This document shows positions 33,384 to 42,715 of a DNA stretch of 64,000 nucleotides, piece after piece. Positions within the stretch are counted from its first letter, which is position 1; each line of letters begins with the position of its first letter. Source of the DNA: GCA-002704185 sp902588515 (GTDB taxonomy: Bacteria; Pseudomonadota; Alphaproteobacteria; Pelagibacterales; Pelagibacteraceae); NCBI GenBank assembly GCA_902588515.1, contig CACIPP010000002.1, forward strand, positions 62,001 to 126,000, in the 5' to 3' direction. Under the pieces are notes generated by a model, which saw only the letters and a list, made by a program, of their open reading frames with translations, was not told where the DNA came from and searched no databases. Position numbers and translations under genes: made by a program.

Positions 33384-33402
33384 TATTACAATAATGTTAC
33401 AA
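33384..33402 (-). promoter_or_regulatory. Putative Pho box in front of arsC-aqpS
   Basis: Read on the minus strand, TGTAACA (33401-33395) and TGTAATA (33390-33384) are direct repeats exactly 11 bp apart, with TT preceding the first. The site is 22 bp before the arsC ATG and matches the half-site before plcP exactly. Confidence 0.5.
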
Positions 33403-33433
33403 ACCATTATTAAGTGACTTTGAGTGTCACGAC

Positions 33434-33949
33434 TTACGCTGATTTAACTCGTTTTTTTACTTTCTTCTCAATAAAATTGGGTAGTTCCTCTGGACCTTTG
33501 TCTTCATCACCCTTAAAGCCTTTAGGTTGATAAGCATGTAAAACATGTAATTTGCAATAAACCCTATCTTCCATGGGTGTCCTACCGCAGAAATAAAAGC
33601 CTTTTTCGTTTGGGTGTCCTATTGGCCATCTACATGTTTTATCTGTCAGATTTTCTAATGTAGTTGGTTTTTCCGCTTCAAAATCTTTCTCAATAACTAT
33701 AGCTCTAAGTCCTCTTGGTCTTCTTATCCTCTTTTGACCTTGAATTTTATTTTGATTGTTAAAGTTATTAATCCTTGGAGAAGATATCATTCTAGACTGA
33801 GTTCTTCCGCCTAAACTTAAACGGTGGGCCTTGCCTATAACAGCATTACGAGAAATACCTCCGCCCAACATTTTTGAAATCTGACTAGCAGTATGACCTT
33901 CGGCCCATAATTTCTTAAGTTTTTCTGTAGTTTCAGTATCCCAAGGCAT
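33434..33949 (-). CDS. gcrA: GcrA cell cycle regulator
   Basis: A 171-residue transcription cofactor restricted largely to alphaproteobacteria. The N-terminal helix-turn-helix reads MPWDTETTEKLKKLWAEGHTASQISKMLGGGISRNAVIGKAHRLSLGGR; a linker follows, then the C-terminal RNA-polymerase-binding domain with CRWPIGHP and FYFCGRTPMEDRVYCKLHVLHAY, whose cysteines and histidines are conserved. GcrA works with sigma-70 at promoters bearing CcrM-methylated GANTC sites. It is a strong clade marker. Confidence 0.95.
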   Translation of the reverse strand: MPWDTETTEKLKKLWAEGHTASQISKMLGGGISRNAVIGKAHRLSLGGRTQSRMISSPRINNFNNQNKIQGQKRIRRPRGLRAIVIEKDFEAEKPTTLENLTDKTCRWPIGHPNEKGFYFCGRTPMEDRVYCKLHVLHAYQPKGFKGDEDKGPEELPNFIEKKVKKRVKSA

Positions 33950-34103
33950 TTATATGCATTTATATAAGCACATTTAGTTGGTTTGAATTAAATTCAATAC
34001 TATATGTTGATATAAAAACCCTTGAAAATTAACGATTTATTAAAAAAACTCCGAATATCCACAATAATTATACATTTTTTTAAATTTATTGATATTTATC
34101 AAT

Positions 34104-34916
34104 ATGAGCACATTTGAACAAAAACACAAATTCGGCGAAAGAAGATTTGGTTCAGTTAATTGGGTAGGATTTTATACTCTTTATTATAAAGAGGTAATGA
34201 GATTTGTAACGGTTTGGATTCAAACAATCGTATCGCCAATTATTACTTATTTGCTTTTTTTATACGTATTTAGTTTAGCAATTGGAACTGACAGAGCACC
34301 AGTATTAGGACATGTTTTTACAACTTTTTTGGTACCAGGATTAATAGCAATGCAAATCATTCAAAATGCTTTTGCAAATACCTCTTCATCATTGATTATT
34401 TCCAAGGTTCAAGGAAATATTGTAGATTTTCTATATCCACCCTTGTCCCCCGGAGAGGTAACTTCAGCAATGCTTTTAGGGGGCACGACCAGAGGGCTTG
34501 TAGTTGGTTTTTTTTCAATATTAGTTTCAATTTTATTCATTAAAGTGCCAATATTTAGCATTTTCTATATTTTTATTTTCGCATTGCTAGGATCTTTGCT
34601 TTTGGCATGCATTGGATTTATTGCTGGGTTATGGGCTGATAGATTTGATAATTTAGCTGCTGTTACGAATTTTATAGTAATACCATTATCTTTCTTGTCT
34701 GGTACTTTTTTTTCTATAGCTAATCTAAATTCAACACTTGCAATAATTAGTAAATTTAATCCGTTTTTTTATGTCATAGATGGATTTAGATATGGGTTTC
34801 TGGGTTCATCAGACAGCAATGTATTGCACGGTCTTATTATTGTCACAGTATGTAATATAATAGCTGTATATATTAGTTATAAATTATTTAAAAACGGTTA
34901 TAAAATTAAATATTAA
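34104..34916 (+). CDS. ABC-2-type transporter permease
   Basis: A 270-residue inner-membrane protein with six helices; the WVGFYTLYYKEVMRFVTVWIQTIVSPIITYLLFLYVF start and FLVPGLIAMQIIQNAFANTSSSLI core match the ABC-2/YadH-like permease family, which exports polysaccharides, lipids or drugs. No ATPase gene adjoins it, so its partner must be encoded elsewhere. ATG at 34104 is preferred over an upstream TTG at 34089. The argD start codon follows its stop directly, suggesting an operon with argD-argF for expression rather than for function. Confidence 0.87.
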   Translation: MSTFEQKHKFGERRFGSVNWVGFYTLYYKEVMRFVTVWIQTIVSPIITYLLFLYVFSLAIGTDRAPVLGHVFTTFLVPGLIAMQIIQNAFANTSSSLIISKVQGNIVDFLYPPLSPGEVTSAMLLGGTTRGLVVGFFSILVSILFIKVPIFSIFYIFIFALLGSLLLACIGFIAGLWADRFDNLAAVTNFIVIPLSFLSGTFFSIANLNSTLAIISKFNPFFYVIDGFRYGFLGSSDSNVLHGLIIVTVCNIIAVYISYKLFKNGYKIKY

Positions 34917-36083
34917 ATGAGTGCAATTTTAGGAACATACAACAGAAAAAAAATATCTTTTAAAAAAGGTAAGGGAGCATATTTATATGCCCATAACGGA
35001 AAAAAGTATTTAGATTTTGTATCTGGAATTGCTGTTAATTCATTGGGACATTGCCATAGCCATATGGTCAGAGCAATTCAAAAACAATCAAAAAAATTAA
35101 TACATGTTTCGAATGCTTTTGAGATACCTGAGCAAGAAAAACTAGCCAAAAGACTAACCAAGAATTCATTTGCAGATTTTGTTGTTTTTGTTAATTCAGG
35201 TGCCGAAGCCACAGAAGCAAGTATTAAAATTGCAAGAAAATATTTTTTTGAAAAGGGTATGCCCGAAAAAAATAGAATTATAACGTTCAAAGGAGCTTTT
35301 CATGGAAGAACTCTTGCTGCTTTATTTGCAGCTAACAATAAAGATCATACAAAGGGATTTGGGCCAAGAGTTGAAGGCTTTGATCAAGTACCGTTTGGAG
35401 ACCATGAAGCTTTGAACAAAGCAATTACTAATAAAACTGCAGCTATAATGGTTGAAACTATTTTAGGAGAGGGAGGAATAAAAGTCATTCCGAATGAATG
35501 TTTAGTAGGATTAAGAAAAATTTGTGATGAAAAAAAAATACTTCTAATATTGGATGAAGTTCAATGTGGGATTGGGAGATCAGGAAAATTATTTGCTTTT
35601 GATTATGCAAAGATAAAACCAGATATAGTACCTATTGCAAAAGGTATTGGTGGGGGTTTTCCTCTAGGAGCTTGCTTAGTAAATAAAAAAGCATCTGAAG
35701 GTATGAAGCCAGGTACACACGGAAGTACATTTGGTGGAAATCCATTAGCAATGTCAGTCGGTAATGCAGTTTTAGATATTATTTTGAAAAAAGGTTTTCT
35801 TAAAAATGTAGAGAGAAACGGGCAATTTTTTAAAGATGAATTAGTTAAATTAAAACACAAATATAAAAACAAAATATTAGATGTAAGAGGCAAGGGACTA
35901 TTGGTTGGCATAAAGTTATCGATTAATAATAATAAATTTTTAGAACATATGTTTAAAAATAAATTATTAGCAGTAAAAGCTGCGGATAACGTAATTAGAT
36001 TATTGCCACCATTAATTGTGAAAAAAGAGGAAATTAAAAAAGCAATTAATATAATTGACAAATCCTTAAAGGAATTTAAATGA
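34917..36083 (+). CDS. argD: Acetylornithine aminotransferase
   Basis: A 388-residue class III PLP aminotransferase of arginine synthesis, converting N-acetylglutamate semialdehyde to N-acetylornithine. VNSGAEATEASIKIARKY (about 89-106), FHGRTLAALFAA, LLILDEVQCGIGRSGKLFAF (about 207-226) and PIAKGIGGGFPLGA, holding the Schiff-base lysine near 242, are all present. The last four bases overlap argF (ATGA). It would also supply ornithine for OlsB-dependent lipids. Confidence 0.93.
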   Translation: MSAILGTYNRKKISFKKGKGAYLYAHNGKKYLDFVSGIAVNSLGHCHSHMVRAIQKQSKKLIHVSNAFEIPEQEKLAKRLTKNSFADFVVFVNSGAEATEASIKIARKYFFEKGMPEKNRIITFKGAFHGRTLAALFAANNKDHTKGFGPRVEGFDQVPFGDHEALNKAITNKTAAIMVETILGEGGIKVIPNECLVGLRKICDEKKILLILDEVQCGIGRSGKLFAFDYAKIKPDIVPIAKGIGGGFPLGACLVNKKASEGMKPGTHGSTFGGNPLAMSVGNAVLDIILKKGFLKNVERNGQFFKDELVKLKHKYKNKILDVRGKGLLVGIKLSINNNKFLEHMFKNKLLAVKAADNVIRLLPPLIVKKEEIKKAINIIDKSLKEFK

Positions 36084-37003
36084 AACATTTCTTAGATCTT
36101 TCACAAATCGATAAAACTGAATTAAAAAATATTGTTAACGAAGCAAAAAGAATTAAGTCAAATTACATAAAAGATAAAAAGGTTTCTGTATCTCAAAATT
36201 CAAATGCAGCTGACAAATTGTTATTGATGATATTTGAGAAACCTTCAACTAGAACAAGATTATCTTTTGATTTAGCTATGAGACAATTGGGTGGTCAAAC
36301 TATAGTGATTAACTCAAGTGATATGCATTTAGGTAAAGGTGAAGAGACTATCGATGACACAGCCAAGGTTGTATCGGGTTTTTCTGATATTGTTATGCTA
36401 AGAACATTTGAGCATAAAACATTGGTAGAGTTATCTAAATTAATTCAGGTTCCACTAATTAATGGATTAACAAATCACAGTCATCCATGTCAGCTACTAA
36501 GTGATATTTTGACTTTTGAAGAAAAAAAAGGATCAATTGAAGGTGCTAAAATTGCATGGATTGGTGATGGAAATAATGTATCGAATTCCGCGATTGAGGC
36601 AGCAGTACAATTTAATTTTTCTTTAAATTTATGTGTTCCAAAAAACTATATGCCTTCAAAAAAGATTATGAGTTGGGCTAAATCTCAAAAAGGAAATATT
36701 AATGTTTTTAATGACCCAAAAAAGGGGATTAAAGATGTTGATTGTATTATGACAGACAAATGGATTTCAATGGGTGATAAAGTTAATATAAAGAAAAAAA
36801 AGAGTATTTTAAAAAAATATCAGACAAATGATAAGCTTCTTAAACTTGCTAAAAGTGATTGTTTGTTCATGCATGTACTTCCTGCCGCAAGAGGTGATGA
36901 GGTTACAGACTCGGTTATAGATGGAAAAAATTCTGTAGTATGGGACCAAGCTGAAAATAGATTACACTGTCAGAAGGCAATTATAGAATGGTGCTTAAGT
37001 TAA
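36080..37003 (+). CDS. argF: Ornithine carbamoyltransferase
   Basis: A 307-residue enzyme that carbamoylates ornithine to citrulline. The carbamoyl-phosphate loop KPSTRTRLSFDLAMRQLGG (about 53-71), the HPCQLLSD motif near 134-141, the ornithine-binding SMGD segment near 233 and HVLPAARGDEVTDSVIDG, where HCLP is usual, near 270 identify it; VLP replaces CLP. It is coupled to argD and ends two bases before the convergent trkH stop. Confidence 0.94.
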   Translation: MKHFLDLSQIDKTELKNIVNEAKRIKSNYIKDKKVSVSQNSNAADKLLLMIFEKPSTRTRLSFDLAMRQLGGQTIVINSSDMHLGKGEETIDDTAKVVSGFSDIVMLRTFEHKTLVELSKLIQVPLINGLTNHSHPCQLLSDILTFEEKKGSIEGAKIAWIGDGNNVSNSAIEAAVQFNFSLNLCVPKNYMPSKKIMSWAKSQKGNINVFNDPKKGIKDVDCIMTDKWISMGDKVNIKKKKSILKKYQTNDKLLKLAKSDCLFMHVLPAARGDEVTDSVIDGKNSVVWDQAENRLHCQKAIIEWCLS

Positions 37004-37004
37004 A

Positions 37005-38468
37005 TTAGTTTTTCCAAAACGATGGAAGAAAAAGAATTAAAACTGTAAATAATTCCAACCTTCCTAATAACATTCCAACTATTAAAAACCATTTAGCAAC
37101 ATTTGATATGTATGCAAAATTTTCACTAGGTCCTATTGTATCTCCAAGACCTGGGCCAACATTTGATAAAGATGTTGCAGCACCTGATATAGATGTTATC
37201 AAATCTAAACCAGTCAAAGATAAAAGCAAAGACAATAAGAGAAATAAACCAATGTAAAGACAAACAAAAGTCAGAACAGACGACAAAAACTTTTCATCAA
37301 TTGCATGTTTATTATATTTAACAGGAAATACTCCATGAGGATAAAAAATATTTTTAATTTGTTTTTTTATGAATTGACCAATGATTTGAAATCTAAATAT
37401 TTTTATACCGCAGGTGGTTGATCCAGCACATCCTCCTACTAACATCAATAAAAGAAAATAAAAAACAGCGAAATTACCCCATCCACTATAGTTATTAGTT
37501 GTATACCCTGTGCCTGAAATAATCGACGTAACATTAAATAAGGTTGTTCTGATAGCAGTTACTAAATCACTTTTTAGATAAAGCATTGAGTAAATTAATA
37601 TTGTTAAAATAGATAAAATAAGAAAAAATATAAAACCTTGAATTTGTTTATCAGAAAAAAATATTAATCTATCACCCTTAATAAATTTTATATAAGATAA
37701 AAATGGGATGCTTCCCATTATAATAAATATTATAGCAACCAATTCAATTTCAAAACTATCGAAGTGACCAAAAGAATTTGTGTAAGTTGAGAATCCGCCT
37801 GTTGCAATAGTCGTCATTGAATGCGCGATTGAATCAAACACGCTCATTCCAAATAAAAAATAGAACGACGCGCAAGCTATAGTTAGGACAAAGTATATTT
37901 TAAATATGGCTAAAGCAATTTCTCTAGATCGAGGAAGTATTTTTTCAGAATTGTCAGAACTTTCGGCTCTAAAAACTTGCATCCCTCCAACATTGAGTAA
38001 TGGTAAAATTGTAATAGCCATCACAATTATTCCAATTCCGCCAAGCCATTGCAATAGAGCTCTCCAAATTAAAATCCCTTTTGAAGATCGCTCGACATCA
38101 ATTAAAATTGTTGATCCCGTGGTAGTTATACCCGACATAGTTTCAAAATATGCGTCTGTAAAATTTAAGTTAAGAGTAGAGAACATAAAGGGTAGTGATC
38201 CAAACAAAGATATAAATAACCAGGCTAAAGTGGTCATTAAAAAAGCGTGTTGTATATTTAATTTCTTATTTTTTGTCTGATTCGTAATTATTAATAAGAT
38301 ACCTATGAATGCTGTTAACACAGAACAGATTGCAAATACGTGTGAACCATCACCCATAAATTGCTCCACAACATAAGGGATAATCATCACACAGCTTAGT
38401 ATGATTAATAAATAACCAGATATTAAAAAGACCGTTTTTATTCCAGAATTCATTTTGATAACAACCAA
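37005..38468 (-). CDS. trkH: TrkH-family potassium uptake protein
   Basis: A 487-residue inner-membrane cation channel subunit with four pore-loop repeats, recognisable from ETMSGITTTGSTI (first filter), MTTIATGGFSTY (second), FNVTSIISGTGYTTNNY (third) and TSLSNVGPGLG (fourth), each with the key glycine. TrkH imports potassium with a cytosolic TrkA regulator; no trkA is adjacent. The start may be the ATG at 38453 rather than 38468, since both are in frame and the difference is five residues. Confidence 0.92.
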   Translation of the reverse strand: MVVIKMNSGIKTVFLISGYLLIILSCVMIIPYVVEQFMGDGSHVFAICSVLTAFIGILLIITNQTKNKKLNIQHAFLMTTLAWLFISLFGSLPFMFSTLNLNFTDAYFETMSGITTTGSTILIDVERSSKGILIWRALLQWLGGIGIIVMAITILPLLNVGGMQVFRAESSDNSEKILPRSREIALAIFKIYFVLTIACASFYFLFGMSVFDSIAHSMTTIATGGFSTYTNSFGHFDSFEIELVAIIFIIMGSIPFLSYIKFIKGDRLIFFSDKQIQGFIFFLILSILTILIYSMLYLKSDLVTAIRTTLFNVTSIISGTGYTTNNYSGWGNFAVFYFLLLMLVGGCAGSTTCGIKIFRFQIIGQFIKKQIKNIFYPHGVFPVKYNKHAIDEKFLSSVLTFVCLYIGLFLLLSLLLSLTGLDLITSISGAATSLSNVGPGLGDTIGPSENFAYISNVAKWFLIVGMLLGRLELFTVLILFLPSFWKN

Positions 38469-38488
38469 AAATATAACAATATTCGCTT

Positions 38489-38516
38489 TTGACTTACAGT
38501 CTTTACAACTTATACC
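38489..38516 (+). promoter_or_regulatory. Probable sigma-70 promoter of lysK
   Basis: TTGACT (38489-38494) and TATACC (38511-38516) are separated by 16 bp, about 38 bp before the lysK ATG. This is one of the few near-consensus promoters visible by eye in the window. Confidence 0.4.
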
Positions 38517-38553
38517 AATTTAACTTTATTCAATTTTGGCCTATAAGAAAAAG

Positions 38554-40110
38554 ATGAATAATGATTATTTAAACAGTAAATCATGGCCATTTGTAGAGGC
38601 AAAAAATCTTCTCAAAAAAAGAAAAAAACAAATTGAAGATAAAGGTTATGCTCTGTTTCAAACAGGCTACGGACCTAGCGGATTACCGCATATCGGGACG
38701 TTCGGCGAGGTGTGCAGAACAACAATGGTAATACAAGCCTTTCAAAAGATTTCTAAGATACCTACAAAGTTATTTACATTTTCAGATGATTTGGATGGAT
38801 TAAGAAAAATTCCAGAAAATATTACAAATTCGGAAATTTTAAAAAATCATCTCGGAAAACCACTGACATCAATACCTGACCCCTTTAATAAATTTTCTAG
38901 TTACGGTGAGCACAACAATGAAATGCTAAAAAAGTTTCTTAATGATTTTAAATTTAAATATGATTTCAAAAGTTCTACAAGACTCTATCAAAAGGGTGAA
39001 TTTGACAAATCATTATTAAAGGTTTTGGAGAATTATGAAAAAGTTATGGACCTAATTTTACCTACATTAGGACCAGAGAGAAGAAAAACTTATAGTCCGT
39101 TTTTGCCTATTTGTAACACTACTGGTAAGGTTTTAGAAGTTCCAATAGTTGAAGTGTTAAAAGAAAAAGGAGAAATTGTCTACGAAGTTGACGGAAAAAA
39201 AATAAAGACCCAGGTAACCAAAGGTAAATGTAAACTTCAATGGAAAGTCGATTGGGCAATGAGATGGTATGCATTAAATGTCGACTTTGAAATGTACGGA
39301 AAAGATCTTATCCCAAGTGCAGAGCTCTCGTCAAAAATTTGTAAGTTATTAGGAGCTCAACCACCTAATGGTTTTTTTTATGAACTTTTTTTAGATGACA
39401 AAGGAGAAAAAATCTCTAAATCAAAAGGAAATGGAATCTTAATTGAGGATTGGCTTAAGTACGCATCACATGAAAGTCTTGCATTCTATATGTATCAAAA
39501 TCCACAAAGAGCAAAGAAACTTTATCCTGAGGTAATACCAAAAGCAGTGGATGAGTATTTAAATTTTTTAGAAAAATTCATTGATCAAGATACAAAAGAA
39601 AAATTAGGTAACCCAGTATGGCATGTTCATAATGGGAAGCCACCAGTAGAAAAAATTATTATCTCATTTGCTGTACTTTTAAATCTTGTCAGTGCTAGCA
39701 ATGCTGAAGATCAGGATATTATTTGGAAATTTATTAAAAATTATAATGCGAAGTTAAATAAAGATGAATTTCCTATTTTGAAAACTTTAATTGGCAAAGC
39801 TATAGTTTACTATAAGGATATAGTGAAGCCAAAAAAAATATATAGAAAACCAAATGAGACTGAAAGGAATGCTTTAAATGATTTGGTTTCATTACTTAGT
39901 TCATTAGACGAAAAATTAACACCATCTGAAATTCAAACTGAAGTATTCACGATCGGAAAAAAATATTATCCTAAAGAAAAACTTAGGGATTGGTTTAAAG
40001 CTATTTACGAAATAGTTTTTGGTGACCAGCAAGGACCAAGAATGGGATCGTTTATTAAATTTTATGGGACAAAAGAAACAAAAGAATTAATAGAGTCAAA
40101 AATAAAATAG
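38554..40110 (+). CDS. lysK: Class I lysyl-tRNA synthetase
   Basis: A 518-residue class I synthetase. The HIGH-type motif is in FQTGYGPSGLPHIGTFGEVCRT and the KMSKS-type motif is GEKISKSKGNG, followed by the helical anticodon-binding half. Class I LysRS is archaeal in origin and replaces the class II enzyme in many alphaproteobacteria. It charges tRNA-Lys. ATG at 38554 with a GAAAAAG ribosome binding site is preferred over a TTG at 38536. pyrD follows after two bases. Confidence 0.94.
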   Translation: MNNDYLNSKSWPFVEAKNLLKKRKKQIEDKGYALFQTGYGPSGLPHIGTFGEVCRTTMVIQAFQKISKIPTKLFTFSDDLDGLRKIPENITNSEILKNHLGKPLTSIPDPFNKFSSYGEHNNEMLKKFLNDFKFKYDFKSSTRLYQKGEFDKSLLKVLENYEKVMDLILPTLGPERRKTYSPFLPICNTTGKVLEVPIVEVLKEKGEIVYEVDGKKIKTQVTKGKCKLQWKVDWAMRWYALNVDFEMYGKDLIPSAELSSKICKLLGAQPPNGFFYELFLDDKGEKISKSKGNGILIEDWLKYASHESLAFYMYQNPQRAKKLYPEVIPKAVDEYLNFLEKFIDQDTKEKLGNPVWHVHNGKPPVEKIIISFAVLLNLVSASNAEDQDIIWKFIKNYNAKLNKDEFPILKTLIGKAIVYYKDIVKPKKIYRKPNETERNALNDLVSLLSSLDEKLTPSEIQTEVFTIGKKYYPKEKLRDWFKAIYEIVFGDQQGPRMGSFIKFYGTKETKELIESKIK

Positions 40111-40112
40111 TT

Positions 40113-41162
40113 ATGATATATGATTTAATTAATACATTTTTAAAAAAAACAGACCCTGAGATTGCCCATTCAATTGCTATAAAAGCTTTAAAAAGTAATA
40201 TACTTCCACTTAATCTTTTAGTTTCTAAACCAAAATTGAATCTTGCTACAAAATTATTTAATAAAGAATTTAAATCTCCTATAGGTCTTGCAGCCGGCTT
40301 TGACAAAAATGCAGAAGTTTATAATAAATTTTTAAAACTTGGCTTTGGTTTCGTGGAGGTTGGTACAGTAACTCCTAAACCACAAAATGGAAATGCTAAA
40401 CCTAGAGTATTTCGTTTATCAGAAGATAAAGCAATTATTAACAGACTCGGATTTCCAAATGATGGTTTTGATAAATTAAAAAGCAGAATATTAAATGACA
40501 AACCACAAGGAATTTTAGGAATAAATGTTGGTCCAAATAAAAGTAATGCTCAAAAAATAGAAGATTATTTATATCTAATTAGAGAACTTAAGGACTTAGC
40601 TGATTATATAACAATAAATATATCTTCGCCAAATACTGAGGGTTTAAGAGATTTCCATGACCTTGATAAATTAGGAGATTTATTAAGTGAAATTAATAAT
40701 ATTAATAGTAATAATTCAAAAATTCCGATTTTAATTAAATTATCTCCAGACTTTGAAAACAAAAATATAGAGAAGATGTGTGAACTTCTTTTAAAGGAAA
40801 GCGTGAATGGTATAATTTTAACAAATACATCAGTTTTAAATCGTGAGAAATTGATTAATAAAAATAGGCAAGAGAGTGGGGGTCTATCAGGATTTCCTAT
40901 TTTTAAAATTTCTAATGATAAAATAAAAATATTTTATAAGTTTATTGGTAAAAAAATCCCCATAATTGGAGTGGGAGGTGTATTTGATGGTGAAACAGCT
41001 TACGAAAAAATCAAGTGTGGAGCATCACTGTTACAGCTTTATACATCACTAGTTTATCAAGGTCCTTTAATAGCATCATCAATAAATGAAGAACTAAGTA
41101 ATCTTTTAGATAGAGATGGCTTTAAAAATTTATCCGAGGTTGTTGGCATAAATAACAATTAG
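40113..41162 (+). CDS. pyrD: Dihydroorotate dehydrogenase (quinone), class 2
   Basis: A 349-residue FMN enzyme that oxidises dihydroorotate to orotate with ubiquinone in pyrimidine synthesis. FKSPIGLAAGFDKNAEVYNKFLKLGFGFVEVGTVTPKPQNGNAKPRVFRL (about 54-103), ITINISSPNT near 166-175, ILIKLSPD and IPIIGVGGVFDGETAYEKIKCGASLLQLYTSLVYQGP are typical of class 2; the N-terminal helical extension is the membrane-docking part. Its end overlaps the convergent membrane-protein gene by 33 bp. Confidence 0.95.
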   Translation: MIYDLINTFLKKTDPEIAHSIAIKALKSNILPLNLLVSKPKLNLATKLFNKEFKSPIGLAAGFDKNAEVYNKFLKLGFGFVEVGTVTPKPQNGNAKPRVFRLSEDKAIINRLGFPNDGFDKLKSRILNDKPQGILGINVGPNKSNAQKIEDYLYLIRELKDLADYITINISSPNTEGLRDFHDLDKLGDLLSEINNINSNNSKIPILIKLSPDFENKNIEKMCELLLKESVNGIILTNTSVLNREKLINKNRQESGGLSGFPIFKISNDKIKIFYKFIGKKIPIIGVGGVFDGETAYEKIKCGASLLQLYTSLVYQGPLIASSINEELSNLLDRDGFKNLSEVVGINNN

Positions 41163-41552
41163 CATTATAATTTGAGACAGCATTACTAAATAAGTTAAAT
41201 TTCTTCTCATAAAAATATAATCTGGTGAGTAAGTGATATATTTTTTATCAATGAAAAAAATTAAATAATAAAATATAAGATATAGTACTCCTTTAAGGTA
41301 TGAACTAAGGAATATTTCAGCAACTAAATTTAATATTGGTGTAAAAATAGTCACTATAATTAAAGATATTTTACTGGTTTCGATAAGCTTAACCCATGAG
41401 CAACCTGATAAGAAAGTTATGATAACTAAAGAATAGTAAAAAAATATATCTATTAAATAGAAATTTTTATTAAAAAAATAAAAAATTAATATTACATAGA
41501 ATGGGATTAAACCTAAATAAGACAAGGTATTAATTAGTTTTTTATTTACCAT
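41130..41552 (-). CDS. DUF3429-family membrane protein
   Basis: A 140-residue protein with about five hydrophobic helices. The opening LINTLSYLGLIPFYVILIF and the FLSGCSWVKLI segment around 48-58 resemble the DUF3429 family of small inner-membrane proteins of unknown role. It begins at the base where the upstream TauE-like gene ends and is expressed from the same strand, so it is likely co-transcribed with that exporter. Its C-terminal codons overlap pyrD on the other strand. Confidence 0.65.
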   Translation of the reverse strand: MVNKKLINTLSYLGLIPFYVILIFYFFNKNFYLIDIFFYYSLVIITFLSGCSWVKLIETSKISLIIVTIFTPILNLVAEIFLSSYLKGVLYLIFYYLIFFIDKKYITYSPDYIFMRRNLTYLVMLSQIIMLIVIYANNLG

Positions 41553-42610
41553 TAAAATAATTTCTTAAAACTGTATGCTACGATAATGCCTAATACGATT
41601 GCTACAGTTATAGAGAAAATCGCATAAATTTCAGGATTTTGATTTGAAATGTTTATCAGACCCTGAGAGAAAGAATTTAACTCAATTGGACCTTTTAAAT
41701 TTGTAATGTTAACTGCCGGTATAATTTTCTGCTGAAATAAATCATAACCAAATTTTAATCCACAACCAAGCACGACAACTGATAATATAGCTCTAAGTTG
41801 TTCACCTTTCATTTTAATATTAATATATGTGCCTATTTGTGCACCAGTAACAGATCCTAAAACCAAAATTAAAACAAGATAAAAATCAATTGTATTATTT
41901 TGTAATGCGTGTAGCAGTGTAACTCCTATCATTACAAATATCATTGCCAACAATGAAGTTCCTGGTACCAATTTTGCAGGCATACCTATTATATAAATTA
42001 AAATTGGAACTAATAAAAAAGCTCCACCTACACCAAGAATTGAGGATAATAATCCTATTAATATTCCAAAAAATATTGGAGGTATTACACTTATGTAAAG
42101 TTTAGAGGATCTGATTCTAGTTTTAAAAGGTAAATTATGTATCCAATAATGTTTATGTAGCTTTCGTCTTATAAATCTTCTATTTTTAATTCTTCTAATC
42201 TCACTCAGGCTTTCAAAAAGCATTGACAGACCCACCAGAGTTAATAACCCAAAAAAAAGTATTGAAATTATATTATTTATTGAACCCTCATTCAAAAAAT
42301 AATTAAAAATTTCAATACCGATTATTGATCCAACTATACCCCCAACCAATATTAGGGCACCCATTTTTAAATCTAGTTGTCCTTTAAAATAATGTGCTAA
42401 AGTTCCCGAGACAGAGGCTGCTAAAATATTATTGGCTCCATTCGCCACAGCATATATCGGAGGTATTCCAAAAAAAATTAAAATTGGAGTCATTAAAAAT
42501 CCTCCTCCTATACCAAGCATTCCCGTTAAAAGACCAACAATTGTGCTAATTAAAAGCAATAATGGCGCGTTTATAAATACTTCTGCTATTGGAAGATAAA
42601 TATCAAACAT
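41552..42610 (-). CDS. TauE/SafE-family anion exporter
   Basis: A 352-residue inner-membrane protein with two homologous halves, each with a glycine-rich opening: VGLLTGMLGIGGGFLMTPILIFFGIPP (about 21-47) and GLLSSILGVGGAFLLVPILIYIIGMPAKLVPGTSLL in the second half. A cytosolic basic loop (about 120-165) joins them. Family members export sulfite, sulfoacetate or other organosulfur anions, or act in uptake. No sulfur gene is adjacent, so substrate is open. Confidence 0.87.
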   Translation of the reverse strand: MFDIYLPIAEVFINAPLLLLISTIVGLLTGMLGIGGGFLMTPILIFFGIPPIYAVANGANNILAASVSGTLAHYFKGQLDLKMGALILVGGIVGSIIGIEIFNYFLNEGSINNIISILFFGLLTLVGLSMLFESLSEIRRIKNRRFIRRKLHKHYWIHNLPFKTRIRSSKLYISVIPPIFFGILIGLLSSILGVGGAFLLVPILIYIIGMPAKLVPGTSLLAMIFVMIGVTLLHALQNNTIDFYLVLILVLGSVTGAQIGTYINIKMKGEQLRAILSVVVLGCGLKFGYDLFQQKIIPAVNITNLKGPIELNSFSQGLINISNQNPEIYAIFSITVAIVLGIIVAYSFKKLF

Positions 42611-42715
42611 TTATTTATTTTATTATTAATCAATTATTCCTTGGTTAATGAAATGTCAAATAGGATAAATTAAACCTTGACCCACATATTTTATCAAAAT
42701 ATACCTCTACGAATT

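Noticed and set aside
33983..33997. Palindrome TTGAATTAAATTCAA between gcrA and the ABC-2 permease
   Set aside because: A single AT-rich palindrome without a second copy or linked regulator is not enough to call an operator at this base composition.
33950..34103. A possible small RNA or leader in the 154-bp gap before the ABC-2 permease
   Set aside because: The gap is AT-rich, holds only weak promoter-like stretches for the divergent genes, and shows no stable GC-containing stem.
35603..36088. A 161-residue frame antisense to argD
   Set aside because: It is a mirror of conserved argD codons, with hydrophobic low-complexity sequence typical of antisense frames in AT-rich DNA.
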